A stretch of 64,000 nucleotides of DNA, from contig JAYKKI010000006.1 of the NCBI GenBank assembly GCA_039881145.1, positions 15,926,001 through 15,990,000 of the forward strand, in the 5' to 3' direction. Origin of the DNA: Druceiella hillmani. Its lineage: Eukaryota; Arthropoda; Insecta; Lepidoptera; Hepialidae. The translations under genes were made by a program, and so were the position numbers. The notes under the pieces were generated by a model. It did not search any database and was not told where the DNA came from. It worked only from the letters and a program-made list of their open reading frames with translations. Below are positions 12,245-25,617 of this stretch, one piece after another. Positions within the stretch are counted from its first letter, which is position 1; each line of letters opens with the position of its first letter.

Positions 12245-12467
12245 CAATTAAAAACACTTAAGAAAAAATGAAAATATATAAACAGGTTAAGCATACCAAA
12301 TAACTGTTCACGCGAGAAAGTGATAACGTTTTCTTACTACATGTGTTGTACTAAGAACGTACTTTCTCTGATTTGGAACATTGTTGCATTTGGTATACTT
12401 ACCTGTTTTTTTTTTGGTATACATACCTGTTTATATATTTTAGTTTTTTCTTAAGTGTTTTTAATTG
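12245..12467. mobile_element. Small foldback/MITE element with ~54-bp inverted arms
   Basis: The arm at 12245-12298 (starting CAATTAAAAACACTTAAG, continuing ATATATAAACAGG) is repeated inverted at about 12412-12467 with a few mismatches. The 223-bp element has no coding capacity. A clear target duplication was not found. Confidence 0.65.
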
Positions 12468-14330
12468 TCGAAATACATAATTACATATAACTACACGTCG
12501 CCTGTACATTTTGTTTCTTTTTTAATCCACCTCGCTCATTCATATGGCAACAATACGCACTGTACAGCCAATGAGCGTTTCATCGCTGCGTTCGTGACGT
12601 TTGACTTTTTCTCAGTTAGGCCCCCGTTCCAAACGTCCGTTAAGAAGCTTCGTTTTAAAAATCAAGGGTAGTCGAGCTGCTCCGAAAAATTTATAGGTTT
12701 TAGGACAGATAGGACTACAACACTTTTAAAAAAAAATAAGTAGGTAGAGCTATGTAAATAGCTCTTTCTATGTATTTTACGAAAAAAAAAAGTAATATAA
12801 AGGGTCAGCTAAGATTACGAATTAAAATTTTTGTCAGAGTAAGTATTATTTTATTTTTACCATGGCTTGCAAAACGTTGAAACTAGCGTTTTTATGAGCT
12901 CTGAGTAAAACGACAGTAGTAGCACACCCTGGCACTCCGTACTAGCGAAAATATTTAATTGCCTGCACTATCAAATATGTACTCGCCTATCCGTATCCGT
13001 ATGTGTGCGTGCGTAAATTAATGTAGGGCTGTCAGCAGCGTGCAGGTAAAAATATTTACAAATACTACATATCGGTCTCAATCGTTGCGGACAATCGCAC
13101 CGATCAAGCGAGTTGACGTTATACGTCAGCAACATAGATGTTTCTCTTTCTAACCAGTAGCGTCGATCGAATGACTGTCTCGATAGCACGCTGGCGCAGT
13201 AGCTTTTTACTGGTGCGCGCGACTTTATTATACATTTAATTGTGTGAAACTGATTTGGTAATAATAATATTAAGATAACATTTTAAAAAAAATGTACTTA
13301 GTATGGATCTTAAAACGAAATAAAATCTTAAATAAAAATAAATTTTGTTTATTTATAAATGTGATACATATAAATGTGATACAATATTGTCTTCCTTGTA
13401 CTTTTGACTTGATTAGATTTGCTTCAGGTGAAAGATTTCTTAATAAACAATATAACATGTCTACAGCCGACAGTAGAAGAATACGTTTTCCAAACACATC
13501 GCGTTCAAACAAAACAATAACTTTTAAGAATAGATTGACAGTTAAAACTGCTCAGTGACATGTTAGTTGACACGAAATTATAGGTACTAACTAGATAGGT
13601 TGGTGATACAAAATTAAATTACTTAGAACAAACAAAAAATGGACACAAAACAATCTCCTATCAGTGATTTTATTGCTTTTTAAGAACTTGTACACAGTGC
13701 AATAACGGACTGTTTCATTGAATTACTATAAATAGTTAATTATAAACATAAAAATGAATTATAATTAAAAATTTAATTACTATAAATAGTTAATTATTAG
13801 TAACACTGAATTACGCAAGTTAAACTCAACCAAACATCGCACAATGGAACCAATATACACGGGCACCCAGCAAGCGGCAACCTAGGAACGCGTACACGTG
13901 ATCGTACTCATTATCTGTGGGTGACCTTAATCTGGCGGGGGGAGGCGAGTGTCGCTTCTTTACGTAGTAATAGTTAATATTATTTGGTAGTAGTATGTAA
14001 GAGGTTATTTCCAAATTACTTATTCATTATCTAAAAGGGCCTTTCAGAGGAGGTGTCTTGAGTCAGTGTTCTAAAAAAGTATATATTTATATATAATACA
14101 TTTTTTATTTTGGTCATAGTTTGAGAAACATATAGGCAAATTTACCTAAAGGATAATAAGGATTGTTTTAAAATTTCATGTTCATTTTAGTTTGAAAAAA
14201 TACAATATAAATGTGTGAATCAGAATTTTGGACAAAAAATACTCTTAATTTCTACTAATGATTTTTTTTCATAATGAAATGTTTAATAAACACGAAAAAT
14301 ACAAACAGTTATTACAAATCGACGGAAAAG
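12468..14330. other. Unique stretch with a slightly GC-richer segment at 12970-13230
   Basis: No supported gene. The segment at about 13110-13125 contains the palindrome TGACGT-TAT-ACGTCA, which resembles a CRE/AP-1 site. Frames of 60-90 codons here (for example 13292-13558) have AT-driven composition and no recognisable motif. Confidence 0.4.
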
Positions 14331-14943
14331 TACATGCACGCTTTAGATAAAGTGTACGCACGGGTAAAGTTTGCGCACCACCGCAATGCTATCAATGCAC
14401 GCTTTAGATAAAGTGTACGCGCTTTCGGTAAAGTATACGCACCGCCGCACTGCTATCAATGCACGATTTAGATAAAGTGTACGTACGGGTAAAGTATGCG
14501 CACCACCGCACTGCTATTAATGCACGCTTTAGATAAAGTGTACGCACGTGTAAAGTATGCGCACCACCGCACTGCTATCAATGCACGCTTTAGATAAAGT
14601 GTACGCACGGGTAAAGTATGCGCACCACCGCACTGCTATCAATGCACGCTTTAGATAAAGTGTACGCACGGGTAAAATATGCGCACCACCGCACTGCTAT
14701 CAATGCACGCTTTAGATAAAGTGTACGCACGGGTAAAGCATGCGCACCACCGCACTGCTATCAATGCACGCTTTAGATAAAGTGTACGCACGGGTAAAGT
14801 ATGCGCACCACCGCACTGCTATCAATGCACGCTTTAGATAAAGTGTACGCACGGGTAAAGTATGCGCACCACCGCACTGCTATCAATGCACGCTTTAGAT
14901 AAAGGGTACGCGCTTTAGGTAAAGTATACGCACCGCCGCACAG
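14331..14943. repeat. 61-bp satellite, ~10 copies
   Basis: GCACGCTTTAGATAAAGTG recurs every 61 bp (near 14337, 14398, 14460, 14521, 14582, 14643, 14704, 14765, 14826, 14887). It is followed in each unit by GTAAAGTATGCGCACCACCG and CACTGCTATCAAT. The second and the last copies carry the same variant half (GCGCTTTMGGTAAAGTATAC), so edge copies resemble each other. Confidence 0.93.
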
Positions 14944-15380
14944 ATGATAAGATGAATGTTTAAATGATGTTTAAACAGTTGCAGCCAATCTAAATATAAA
15001 TCTATATTTAAGAATTAAACATCACTTCTTCCATCAATTCCCACTTCGATCTCTTAATTTCTCAACTCAACTCTCCCTCAGGTGTATTCTTTTTTTTTAA
15101 TATTTTCTCAATCATATTACTTTTAAACCTTTCATTATCATAAACAGAACCAAATGAAATAAAAACCGAGTGTGCTTTAGACCACACGACTTAAGTAAAA
15201 TTTCAAATTCACAAAATATGAACTTTAAAATGAATTTACAATTTTATTCACTTTAAACGTAGAATATTTAATGTATTGAACAAAATAATAATTTATAAAA
15301 TTGTTCAAGAACGAAATGAAATTACAAAATAATCAAAAAATCACCGTTCGCGTAACGCTAGCAAACTCGCACATATATAT

Positions 15381-16833
<1,453 letters not shown>

Positions 16834-17077
16834 ATACTTCATGGACTGGCTATGAAAGAAACCGAGAAAGAAAATGTGCGCGCGCACTGCTCTCTCTTGC
16901 TCCTACAGTGTGATACAGACAATAGGCTTGCACTGTGTCTTAGATGTACAAAACATAATTGGCTATGAGAGAAAGAAAATGTGTCTCCCTACAGTAATAT
17001 ACGAAACGTAACACTCTCGTCACGCATTCACCAGCTTACTCCCCAAGTCAAGCGTGCGTAAAGAAGTTTTACTTCAA

Positions 17078-17905
17078 AAAAAATACTTAAGAATACATCA
17101 AATTACCATATAACTAACTTTTATAAATAATAGCCATATCATTCAGTATTTAAATCCCAATGAGGTGTTTATTTCTAAATCAACACATCGCGTCGATGGT
17201 GCAGTGACTGTTTTGAATCCATTGCGCGGTATTTAATCCTTCAATACATGAAACTTTTATTAATCATAAAAGAAGCCGACTCGATGCTACTTGTACCAAT
17301 TAAACAACTTACTATATTAACTTAACGTTAGTGTGAAATTAATTAATCGTCCTGGCGGAGAGTTATAACACTTCAAATGTGTTAACACTTTTTAAATTTT
17401 GTATAAATTTGTTTCACTTGGAACGTATTAAAGCGAATAACCTTCGCAATGTCTGTATGTGTCGTTATCTTAAAACTAAACGAGGATGATATTTAATAAA
17501 TTAATATAACCTGCATTTTCCCACAATTTTGTGTTTTTAGACAATTTTATTAACTTTCTCTCCTGTTTGACCAACAACCAAATCTTGTGACATATTTTTC
17601 ACCATTATCCGATTGAGCTCAAATTTCATAAGTGTAGATAACTTAGATGACAATATAAAAATATTGAAACCGCCAAACTAATCTGATGATCGAGTTGGAA
17701 GGCAGGCAGTGGAACTCCTAAGCGGCTTCTACACACTCAGTTACCGTAGAACTGATCTAACTCAATAAGGTAGGCAGAGACAAAAAGAAATTACCTTTGA
17801 GAGGATAATAATTAGCCACTTAGAACAAAATAGGTGAAAATGATTTACTCTTTACTGTTTAATGCAACATTTTTATTCAGGTAAATAAAATCGTCTCACT
17901 TCCAA
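17078..17905. other. Unique AT-rich stretch
   Basis: No coding frame, RNA gene or named repeat recognised between the two family B copies. Confidence 0.45.
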
Positions 17906-18473
17906 TTTTTGAAGAAAAACTTCTTTACGCACGCTTGACTTGGGGAGTAAGCTGGTGAATGCGTGACGAGAGCGTTACGAAAAGTGTGATCGGGCGAGGC
18001 GAACGGAAGTTGAGAGGGAGATATAAGTTAGTGAAGACAGAAAGAGAGAGAGTTACGTTTCGTATATTACTGTAGGGACAAGAGAGAGAGAGGTGCGAGC
18101 ACACATTTTCTTTCTCTCTTTCTCTCATAGCCAGTCATGTTTCGTATATCTAAGACACAGTGCAAGCCTATTATCTGTATCACACTGTAGGAGCAAGAGA
18201 GAGCAGTGCGCGCGCACATTTTCTTTCTCTCTTCCTCTCATAGCCAGTGCATGAAATACATATATATGCGAGTTTGCTAGCGTTACGCGAACGGTGATTT
18301 TTTATTATTTTGTAATTTCATTTCGTTATTGAACAATTTTATAAATTATTATTTATTTTGTTCAATACATTAAATATTCTACGTTTAAAGTGAATAAAAT
18401 TGTAAATTCATTTCAAAGTTCATATTTTGTGAATTTGAAGTTTTACTTCAGTCGTGTAGTCTAAAGCACACTC
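17906..18473 (-). mobile_element. Family B repeat, copy 2 (inverted)
   Basis: Begins TTTTTGAAGAAAAACTTC and ends GTTTTACTTCAGTCGTGTAG, the reverse of copies 1, 3 and 4. Internally it has two GA-rich blocks, each with AGAAAATGTG-type wording in reverse, and GTGCGCGCGC-type palindromes. Its TA core is short here (ACATATATATGC near 18257). Confidence 0.8.
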
Positions 18474-19479
18474 GTTTTTTTTATTATTTACTTTTGTTAT
18501 CAAATATGTTCTCAGTTTTATCATCGAATTCAAAAATAATTTTTCTCGGTGTGCTCAAAGTGAGATGCATATGTATTTCCTCCTAAAAGCAAAACAAACA
18601 ATATTTTATTTATTACCAGGTACAGCGAAGAGAATAATTAAATACTTCAATAGCATATTTCTTATTTGTGAAATGTTGTAAATAAAGGCGTAAACATTGG
18701 CTTACATCGTTCCATCGTGATGCAATGGAGTTAAGTTAAAACGTTTCGCAAAGCGCTTTCGTCTATTCCAGTTGTATTATCCCGTCTATGTTGCGTTTAC
18801 ATTTGCCGTCTTTTAACAACTTCTTGGCTAGTTTGATCTGTCCATTGGAACCAACTTTCCGTTCAAAATATTTTTTTAAATACCTGTAAGTAGTTTTGGA
18901 TCAGTAAGTCACCATAATATTTTAATAACCATAGCGATACAACAAATCTGCCACAATGGGGTGAGCGTACACATTTTAGGTACCGCGTTCACATTCTCTA
19001 TCGCGTGAACGAAAAATAAAGAAATAAAGTTCCTTCCGCCCTAACTACGTATATACACATTTACACGCCGCTTACGGACATCCGTGTGTCTCTGTGCACA
19101 CATATGGCACTAGGTTTGCATTATACTCGACTTAAAATAAAAAGAAAAGAACATTATAATATTTCCATTTAATAGATTTGAAATTATATTTTTTCACTGA
19201 AATTACATCTTTGAATAAATTTATATTTTTGGATTCAATTGGGAGGTCGTCACAGGTTCATTCGCAGTTTATACCATTTTTAACTAAATAAAAATTGGTC
19301 ATTTTCAATGGGCACAAAGCGATATTATCATTAAAGGCAGCCATTAAATATATATAATTTCCTGGTATACAAGATTTATAATACATTTCCTTTCTAAGTT
19401 TACAAGCAATGCTTAAAATGTTTATTTTGAAATTAGTTTATTTTTACATGCAACTATATTTATGATATATTGAATATTT
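18474..19479. other. AT-rich stretch, nothing recognised
   Basis: No feature with support. Confidence 0.4.
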
Positions 19480-19660
19480 TTGGCGTTAATTTTGTTGAAA
19501 TTCATTATTACTTAATTTTTATTCACAACTAAATGATAGTTTCATGATGTGATGTAGTATTATTTCTACTTTATTTAAATTCTAAACCACGGCCTAGGTT
19601 TCGTTGTATGACAATATCATCAGGTGGGCTATTTGTAAAGATTGATTCTTAGAAACTTCC
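19480..19660 (-). mobile_element. Old Penelope-type repeat with hammerhead core, copy 1
   Basis: Contains GGCGTTAATTTTGTTGAAAT and, in reverse sense, a hammerhead-ribozyme-like core at 19587-19627 (see separate entry). It is the most diverged of five copies (others near 30095, 44568, 47582 and 57894). Confidence 0.6.
19587..19627 (-). ncRNA. Hammerhead ribozyme-like motif (consensus CUGAUGA)
   Basis: Read on the minus strand: CCAC, CUGAUGA, a foldable stem II segment ending ACAAC, GAAA, a minimal stem III (ACCUAGGC) and GUGG. CCAC pairs with GUGG as stem I. The core bases CUGAUGA and GAAA are exact. The base before the cleavage site is C instead of the expected U, which breaks the A15.1-U16.1 pair, so activity is doubtful. 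One extra U lies between CUGAUGA and stem II. Confidence 0.5.
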
Positions 19661-19954
19661 AACAGCATTTAAATGTTATACAAAACAATAGCGGAAGTGG
19701 GCTATGCGCGGGTTTTCCCACTGTTTACGTTAGTGAGTTTATGGTAAGGGAGCGGTGTAGTTTCTATTATATTTCCGAGAGTTATACAATATACCAGTAT
19801 TTTAGTGAGGGTAATAAATGAAATTGATATTATTATATGAAGTTGTACAATGCAAATGTTCAGGTGTATGTAATAAATTAAACGGATGTTATTCTCAGTA
19901 ATATATTTATACAATAGCAAGGGTATCAGATGATTGGAACAAGGTTTTACAAAT

Positions 19955-20321
19955 AATACGGTAGTTGACTCATTCTAAATTTTGATATTTTTCGTACAAT
20001 ATTGTGAAATATATGTTAATTAAGAACCAGTTTTAAAAAAAAAATTAAAAATTGATTGAAAAATAAGCCAGTTGTATGCTTCTAAATTTGAAGATACAGA
20101 TAGAGTTGTGTATATCTCTGTCTCTTTTCTTCTCGTAGAACATAATGTGCAATATTAAAAATGACCTCACAACACAGTATTACCGTCCTTCTCTAAAGGT
20201 TAAATTTAAACTTTTATAACTCGGTCAATTTTTAAGATAATTAAAAAAAAATTCACGTTCATCAGCTTGTACCTTGAAATTATGATTAATGAAATAAAAA
20301 AAATTAGTCAAATACCCAATT
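19955..20321 (-). mobile_element. Family A repeat, copy 2
   Basis: Full-length copy in inverse orientation, from AATACGGTAGTTGACTC to GTCAAATACCCAATT. Confidence 0.8.
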
Positions 20322-20904
20322 ATATATATCTCTCATTTTTTTCTTTTATGATGTCCAGTCTCCTTAGATGTGTGACCGGGTTGAAACAATGTGAAGTGTA
20401 CTGCAGTATGAAAGTTGCCTAACCTGATTATGTCGTATGTGTGACATAATATCTTCTATTTAGGAAATGTGCACCGTGTTTTACGCCTGTGAAAGGTACA
20501 ATGTGCAATATATTTACATTGTGAAAAATTGTAAATAGTTTAATAGAAATCTCTTAATTGTTTATGAGAGTCTAATCTTGTACAGGTCCCTCGCGATGCG
20601 AGTACTTGAGTACATTGCGAGTACTAGTTGTACGTAACAATTTGTTTTTAAAATCCGTACCTCGAAAGAAAAAAAAGGAACTCATTATGAGATCACTCAA
20701 GTAGCCGTGAATGTGCTCACCTGTCAGCCGTTTTTTTTCAGAAATCGTTTGAGGTCGAAAATCGAAATGTAACACAGTGAGCATAGCGTGGAAAGCATAT
20801 TCACCCGTGTCTAGCTCAATACATAACACTAGAACATATTCATATGGAAATTTTAGAGGACAAAATGTGTAGGGCGTTATTTGAAAGAGCAACTAATAAA
20901 CGTT
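20322..20904. other. No feature recognised
   Basis: Unique-looking sequence. A 106-codon minus frame at 20572-20892 lacks any motif I recognise and was not called. Confidence 0.4.
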
Positions 20905-21044
20905 GTGTGTATGTGTGTCTGTGTGTGTGTGTGCCTGTACCCTCTCTCTCTCCCTCTCTCCCCCTCTCTCTTCCCTCTCTCTCCCCACCCTCTCTCTCCC
21001 CCCTGTCTTTCTCGCTCTCTGTCTGTGTGTTTATGTGACTGTGC

Positions 21045-21127
<83 letters not shown>

Positions 21128-21292
21128 TGTGCGTGCGTGCGTGCGTGTGTGTGTGTGCGTGTGCGTGTGTGTGTGCGTGTGTGTGTCTGTGACTGTGCGT
21201 CTCTCTCCCTCTGTGTGTGTGTGTGTGTGTCTGCGTGCCTGTGGTGTGTGTGTGTGCGCACGTGTGTGACCGTGCGCGTGTCCGTATTTGTT
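20905..21292. repeat. Compound (GT)n-(CT)n-(GT)n microsatellite
   Basis: GT-rich edges surround a CT run (about 21046-21110) and CYCTCTCTC blocks (20945-21020). Frames through it are Ser/Leu or Cys/Val repeats, not genes. Confidence 0.95.
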
Positions 21293-21847
21293 TGTATATA
21301 TAGCATACTAATCGGCAAATAAAACGATCGTATTTTTATTGATTTTTTATATCTAGTTATTATTATTCTATTCAAAAGACCTAGTTATAAGTATTGTAAA
21401 ACTTTTATTTGTTATTTTTAAACTTAAAAAATGTCTGCAAAAAATATCTCCCTCCCCCCCTTCTATCTCCGACGTTAATTGTCAAAGTTATGAAAAAAAA
21501 ACAAGGTTATCAGAAATTACTCTAACCTTTACCGAAAAACTATAGCGATGCTTTTGATATTTACATGAAACTATTATTAACATTTGTACATAATTTAATA
21601 GACCTAGAAATATACTAAATTTTTGTATAACCCCTATTAGTTTAAATAACCCTTAGAAATGTTTTGTATAACCCTTTTAAATGTTTTTGTTTACTACGTT
21701 TAATACTACGCATCTACTCCCACTTAACAGGCTTATTTTCTAATCTTGATGACAAATTATTTATAACATCAAGAGGGGATGCAAATGACGCAAAACTCTC
21801 ATACCGCGTCACGTGATTTCCTTGTAGAAGGTATGCTCACTCGTGAA
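21293..21847. other. AT-rich stretch upstream of the GC-rich patch
   Basis: Nothing recognised except short repeats of TTGTATAACCC near 21625-21680. Confidence 0.4.
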
Positions 21848-22160
21848 TATAAAAAAGGAAATAAATCGGCAGCTCCATCAGAATCTCGCCGACTCCTGCG
21901 AGCGATAGAGGGCGTGCGACCGCGGCGCCGGACGATTGTGGCAAATTAAAAAGGAAGTGACACGCGTGAGAGCGGGACGGCGCTAGGCACGCACCCTCGA
22001 CCTTCTCATTCCTCGCGCCGCTCTCACCCGACCTGGAAGTGGGTCAACAGTTGACGTCACGAGCCCGCCCCGCGTGACGTCAGCGCGCCCTGTCTGTGTG
22101 CGCGCGCCCGCGTGCGTCACCCGACACGCTCGCCCGCACCAATTATAATTACCATTGAAG
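21848..22160 (+). promoter_or_regulatory. Candidate core promoter and GC-rich 5' region
   Basis: TATAAAAAA at 21848-21856 is followed 32 bp later by an initiator-like CCATCAGAAT (A at 21880), a standard arthropod TATA-to-start spacing. The next ~250 bp is strongly GC/CpG-rich against an AT-rich background. It contains two CRE-like octamer contexts, GTTGACGTCACG (near 22051) and CGTGACGTCAGCGC (near 22073). No coding exon follows that I can define, so this may be a 5' untranslated exon, an enhancer or a decayed repeat. Confidence 0.35.
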
Positions 22161-22357
22161 ATAAATTTAATAAAACGATACCCGTGGAAATACACTTTTA
22201 TAAATGGTATCAGGATATGGATTATGACCTTATTGTGGAATTATAAACAAGTGATTTTAAACTTTTGAAACGAAATAGCTTGCATAAGATCATTTTTACC
22301 AAACTTACAGAAGTAATGTACACTTCTACACTGAGTTTTATAAAGTTTTAAACAAAT

Positions 22358-22365
<8 letters not shown>

Positions 22366-22408
<43 letters not shown>

Positions 22409-22413
22409 CATAC

Positions 22414-22497
<84 letters not shown>
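22366..22497. repeat. (TA)n microsatellite with CATA/TATG interruptions
   Basis: About 130 bp of TA with occasional CATA and GTATG units. Confidence 0.95.
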
Positions 22498-22500
<3 letters not shown>

Positions 22501-22689
22501 TAGGTAAACGGAGTTCTCATTTGCCTTATCGATACAAATACGCCGAATAAGGACCAGAGGTTCGTTGCATTACTGGGCCTTATTTTTGATTAGTTCGATT
22601 TATGTGCTAATTATGAATGGTTTTGTTACATTACTTATCCAATTTACACACCGGCTAAAAGAGATAGTTTGCGCCAATCCATGTGTCGC

Positions 22690-22795
22690 TCCATCTTAGG
22701 CCGCCGCCACTTTTGCACCGAGCGTGGAGGCACAATATCGAACGCTGCCTCGCGACACTCGACACAGCGGCCGCACTCCTCCATTATGCGTTCTT
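22690..22795. promoter_or_regulatory. Small GC-rich patch
   Basis: About 100 bp, including TCCATCTTAGGCCGCCGCCAC and CACTCGACACAGCGGCCGC, stands out from the AT-rich flanks. Neither strand carries an extended open frame. Possibly regulatory or part of an unrecognised repeat. Confidence 0.2.
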
Positions 22796-22879
22796 ATCAA
22801 CTACAATAAGCACTTTCATAGATAGAGCGTAATAACTTTACTATCACTTCGTCGCAGTTCACATCACATTGAATTGATA

Positions 22880-23193
22880 ATAATAATTTCAAGGTACAAG
22901 CTGATGAAGAGTGAAAATTTTTTTTAATAATCTTAAAAATTGACCGAGTTATAAAAGTTTCAATTTAACCTTTAGAGAAGGACGGCAATACTGTGTTGTG
23001 AGGTCATTTTTAATATTGCACATTATATTCTACGAGAGGAAAAGAGACAGGGATATACACAACTCTATACGTATCTTCAAATTTAGAAGCCAACGACTGG
23101 CATATTTTTCATTCAATTTTTGAATTTTTTTAAGACTGGTTTTTAATTAACTTATATTTCACAATATTCTACGAAAAATATAAAAAATTAGAA
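22880..23193 (+). mobile_element. Family A repeat, copy 3 (5' truncated)
   Basis: Starts inside the repeat at ATAATTTCAAGGTACAAGC and runs to TAGAATG, where it meets copy 4 head to tail. Confidence 0.75.
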
Positions 23194-23362
23194 TGCTAAA
23201 TTTTTATTATTTCATTAATCATAATTTCAAGGTACAAGCTGATGAAGACTGAAAAATTATTTTTAATAATCTTAAAAATTGACCGAGTTATAAAAGTTTC
23301 AATTTAACCTTTTTTTAATACGAAAAATATCAAAATTTAGAATGTGTTAACTACCCTATTCA
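23194..23362 (+). mobile_element. Family A repeat, copy 4 (internal deletion)
   Basis: Has the left part through AATTTAACC, then jumps directly to AATACGAAAAATATC and ends TGTTAACTACCCTATT. About 200 bp of the middle is missing. Confidence 0.75.
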
Positions 23363-23913
23363 TTTAACGGTACCGGTTTCTGCTTAAAACTCGGTTTTAT
23401 TTCAACTTGCACCACACTACTTTACTTAATTCAATAACGCATCCTATACATCTTTATATTCAAAATGTAGATGGATGGCACCCTAGCGGCACGGCATGGA
23501 CACTCAAAAATGTCCAATATGTGAATTTGCAGTAAGACATTCCTTTTAGTATTAATCAGACAATCTGTATTAATCAGACGATCTAAAGGGGGACTCCCTT
23601 TAGACCTATCAATTTCACGTATAATACTTAAATTTCAATGCAGTTTTATAGAAGAAAACAGAATGAAATTGAAATATAAGAGAGTTTTCACGAGTTCTGT
23701 CTATACACACTGGGACGCTAGAAAGTGAATATGACAAGGAAAAAGCTCGTACGCTTTTCAACAACACCCCAACGCCTAGTTCGGAACGAATGAATATAGA
23801 GAGTGAAATAGCTACACGCGACTCTCGGCGCGAATACATAGATAAAAAATAAACTTATATCGTCATTCAACTTATTTTAATTAATTTTTTTTTCTTTCAA
23901 GGTATTATTTATA

Positions 23914-23917
<4 letters not shown>
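23363..23917. other. No feature recognised
   Basis: Unique-looking sequence; two ATTAATCAGACRATCT words at 23553 and 23569. Confidence 0.4.

Positions 23918-23966
<49 letters not shown>
23918..23966. repeat. (TA)n microsatellite
   Basis: Pure TA run of about 48 bp. Confidence 0.95.
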
Positions 23967-23968
<2 letters not shown>

Positions 23969-24131
23969 TGGGGGGTGGCAGCAGCCGCACAAAACAACAC
24001 GTTCACTGCCGCACACACCGCTTCGTCACCATGTTGTCGTTAGTTATTTAACTATATATTACAATTTTACTGTTACATTATTTATTGCGTTCTAGAAAAA
24101 ATGGAGGTACTAAATGATTCATTGAGTGTCT

Positions 24132-24710
24132 TCATTTTCGATGAAATTGAAGAAATTTATAGTCTTCATTGGGTAGTGGTAGTAATGATCCCATTTTGTG
24201 ATAGATTTGTCCTTGGTTGAAAAAAACATTATCGATTTCATCTCTGTTAGTGTTGGTCGAAGTGACACCGAAAGAAGTCATGTGGAAGTAGGCATTATAC
24301 GCTTCTATATTGTGAAGAAATTGTTTTGATTCTGGAATTTCCGCGCTCGTGTAAAGTAGAAATTCCTGCGGAGGTGCTTCCAGTGGTGGTAATCGAATTT
24401 TTCCAGGCATGCAACAGATTGCTGGTGTTTCTCTACTGAATTTTTTCGCTTTGCAAAATTGGCAGATGATATCCATTTTTCCGATTACTACGTGTTTATG
24501 TTTGTTATATGCTTTCGTCAGGTCGTAATGGAATGCTTCATTTGTTAGGTTGTATTCTTTACTTCTCTTCGTCCACGGCTCTCGTAGAGTGATATTTTTA
24601 CGGGTGGCTTGCGTTCGCAGTATTTGATTACAAGATTGTGTCGCAATTTTTGGTTCTTCAATTCATTCATTTCGTTGTTCTTCGATTTCTCTGCTTCTCA
24701 CGGTGCTCAT
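24132..24710 (-). pseudogene. Helitron Rep/helicase protein, N-terminal fragment (copy L1)
   Basis: The polyprotein would carry the HUH endonuclease and PIF1 helicase that mobilise the element. A start ATG at 24710 (MSTVRSREIEEQ) is followed after 15 codons by an in-frame TGA. The frame resumes as TLREPWTKRSKEYNL and then MDIICQFCKAKKF from 24476. Visible family features are a small Cys motif (CQFCKAKKF...ICC), the GKIRLPPLEAPP segment, YNAYFHMTSFGV and HKMGSLLPLPNED. All are typical of the region ahead of the Helitron_like_N domain. The HUH and helicase domains are absent from this copy. Confidence 0.8.
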
Positions 24711-24871
24711 TCTCGTTGGGAACGTAAACGTGTTTATATTAAGAAATACACAAAGTACCCTTTAAACACTTTTCACACTCTATTTTCGATTTATATTCAG
24801 TCACTGTATCGCTTTGATTACTCACATTTCACTGTTTGTTTTTATTCACTCACTGCACTTCACTGATAAGA

Positions 24872-24978
24872 AACTGACGTTCGAACCCACGAAGGATCTT
24901 GCTTTATATACCCCTACCAATGGGTAGTCCCACCCATAAAAAAGGGAACGAATAGTCTACAATGTTCCAGAACATTCC
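24872..24978 (-). promoter_or_regulatory. Helitron promoter with heat-shock element (copy L1)
   Basis: On the minus strand: a heat-shock element GGAATGTTCTGGAAC (24964-24978) with three alternating nGAAn boxes, then TATATAAAG (near 24903-24911), then initiator TCAGTT (24872-24877). The arrangement is identical to the right-hand copy. Confidence 0.65.
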
Positions 24979-25078
24979 ACAACAATCCAAATGATGTGCG
25001 GGAATGTATGGGGGATAGAGGACTACCATACCACACCCTTGATTGTCGTTTTTGAGCACGCACATTGTACGCTTACTT

Positions 25079-25560
<482 letters not shown>

Positions 25561-25561
25561 T

Positions 25562-25566
<5 letters not shown>

Positions 25567-25614
<48 letters not shown>
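25567..25614. repeat. (TA)n microsatellite
   Basis: Pure TA run at the 3' edge of Helitron copy L2. Confidence 0.95.

Positions 25615-25617
<3 letters not shown>

Noticed and set aside
13000..13230. tRNA or SINE head
   Set aside because: No A-box/B-box pair or cloverleaf could be made out.
20903..21375. Ser/Leu- and Arg/Glu-rich frames up to 139 codons
   Set aside because: They are translations of CT and GT repeats.
21983..22195. 70-codon minus-strand Arg-rich frame in the GC patch
   Set aside because: GC-rich DNA gives chance open frames; no family and no splice signals.
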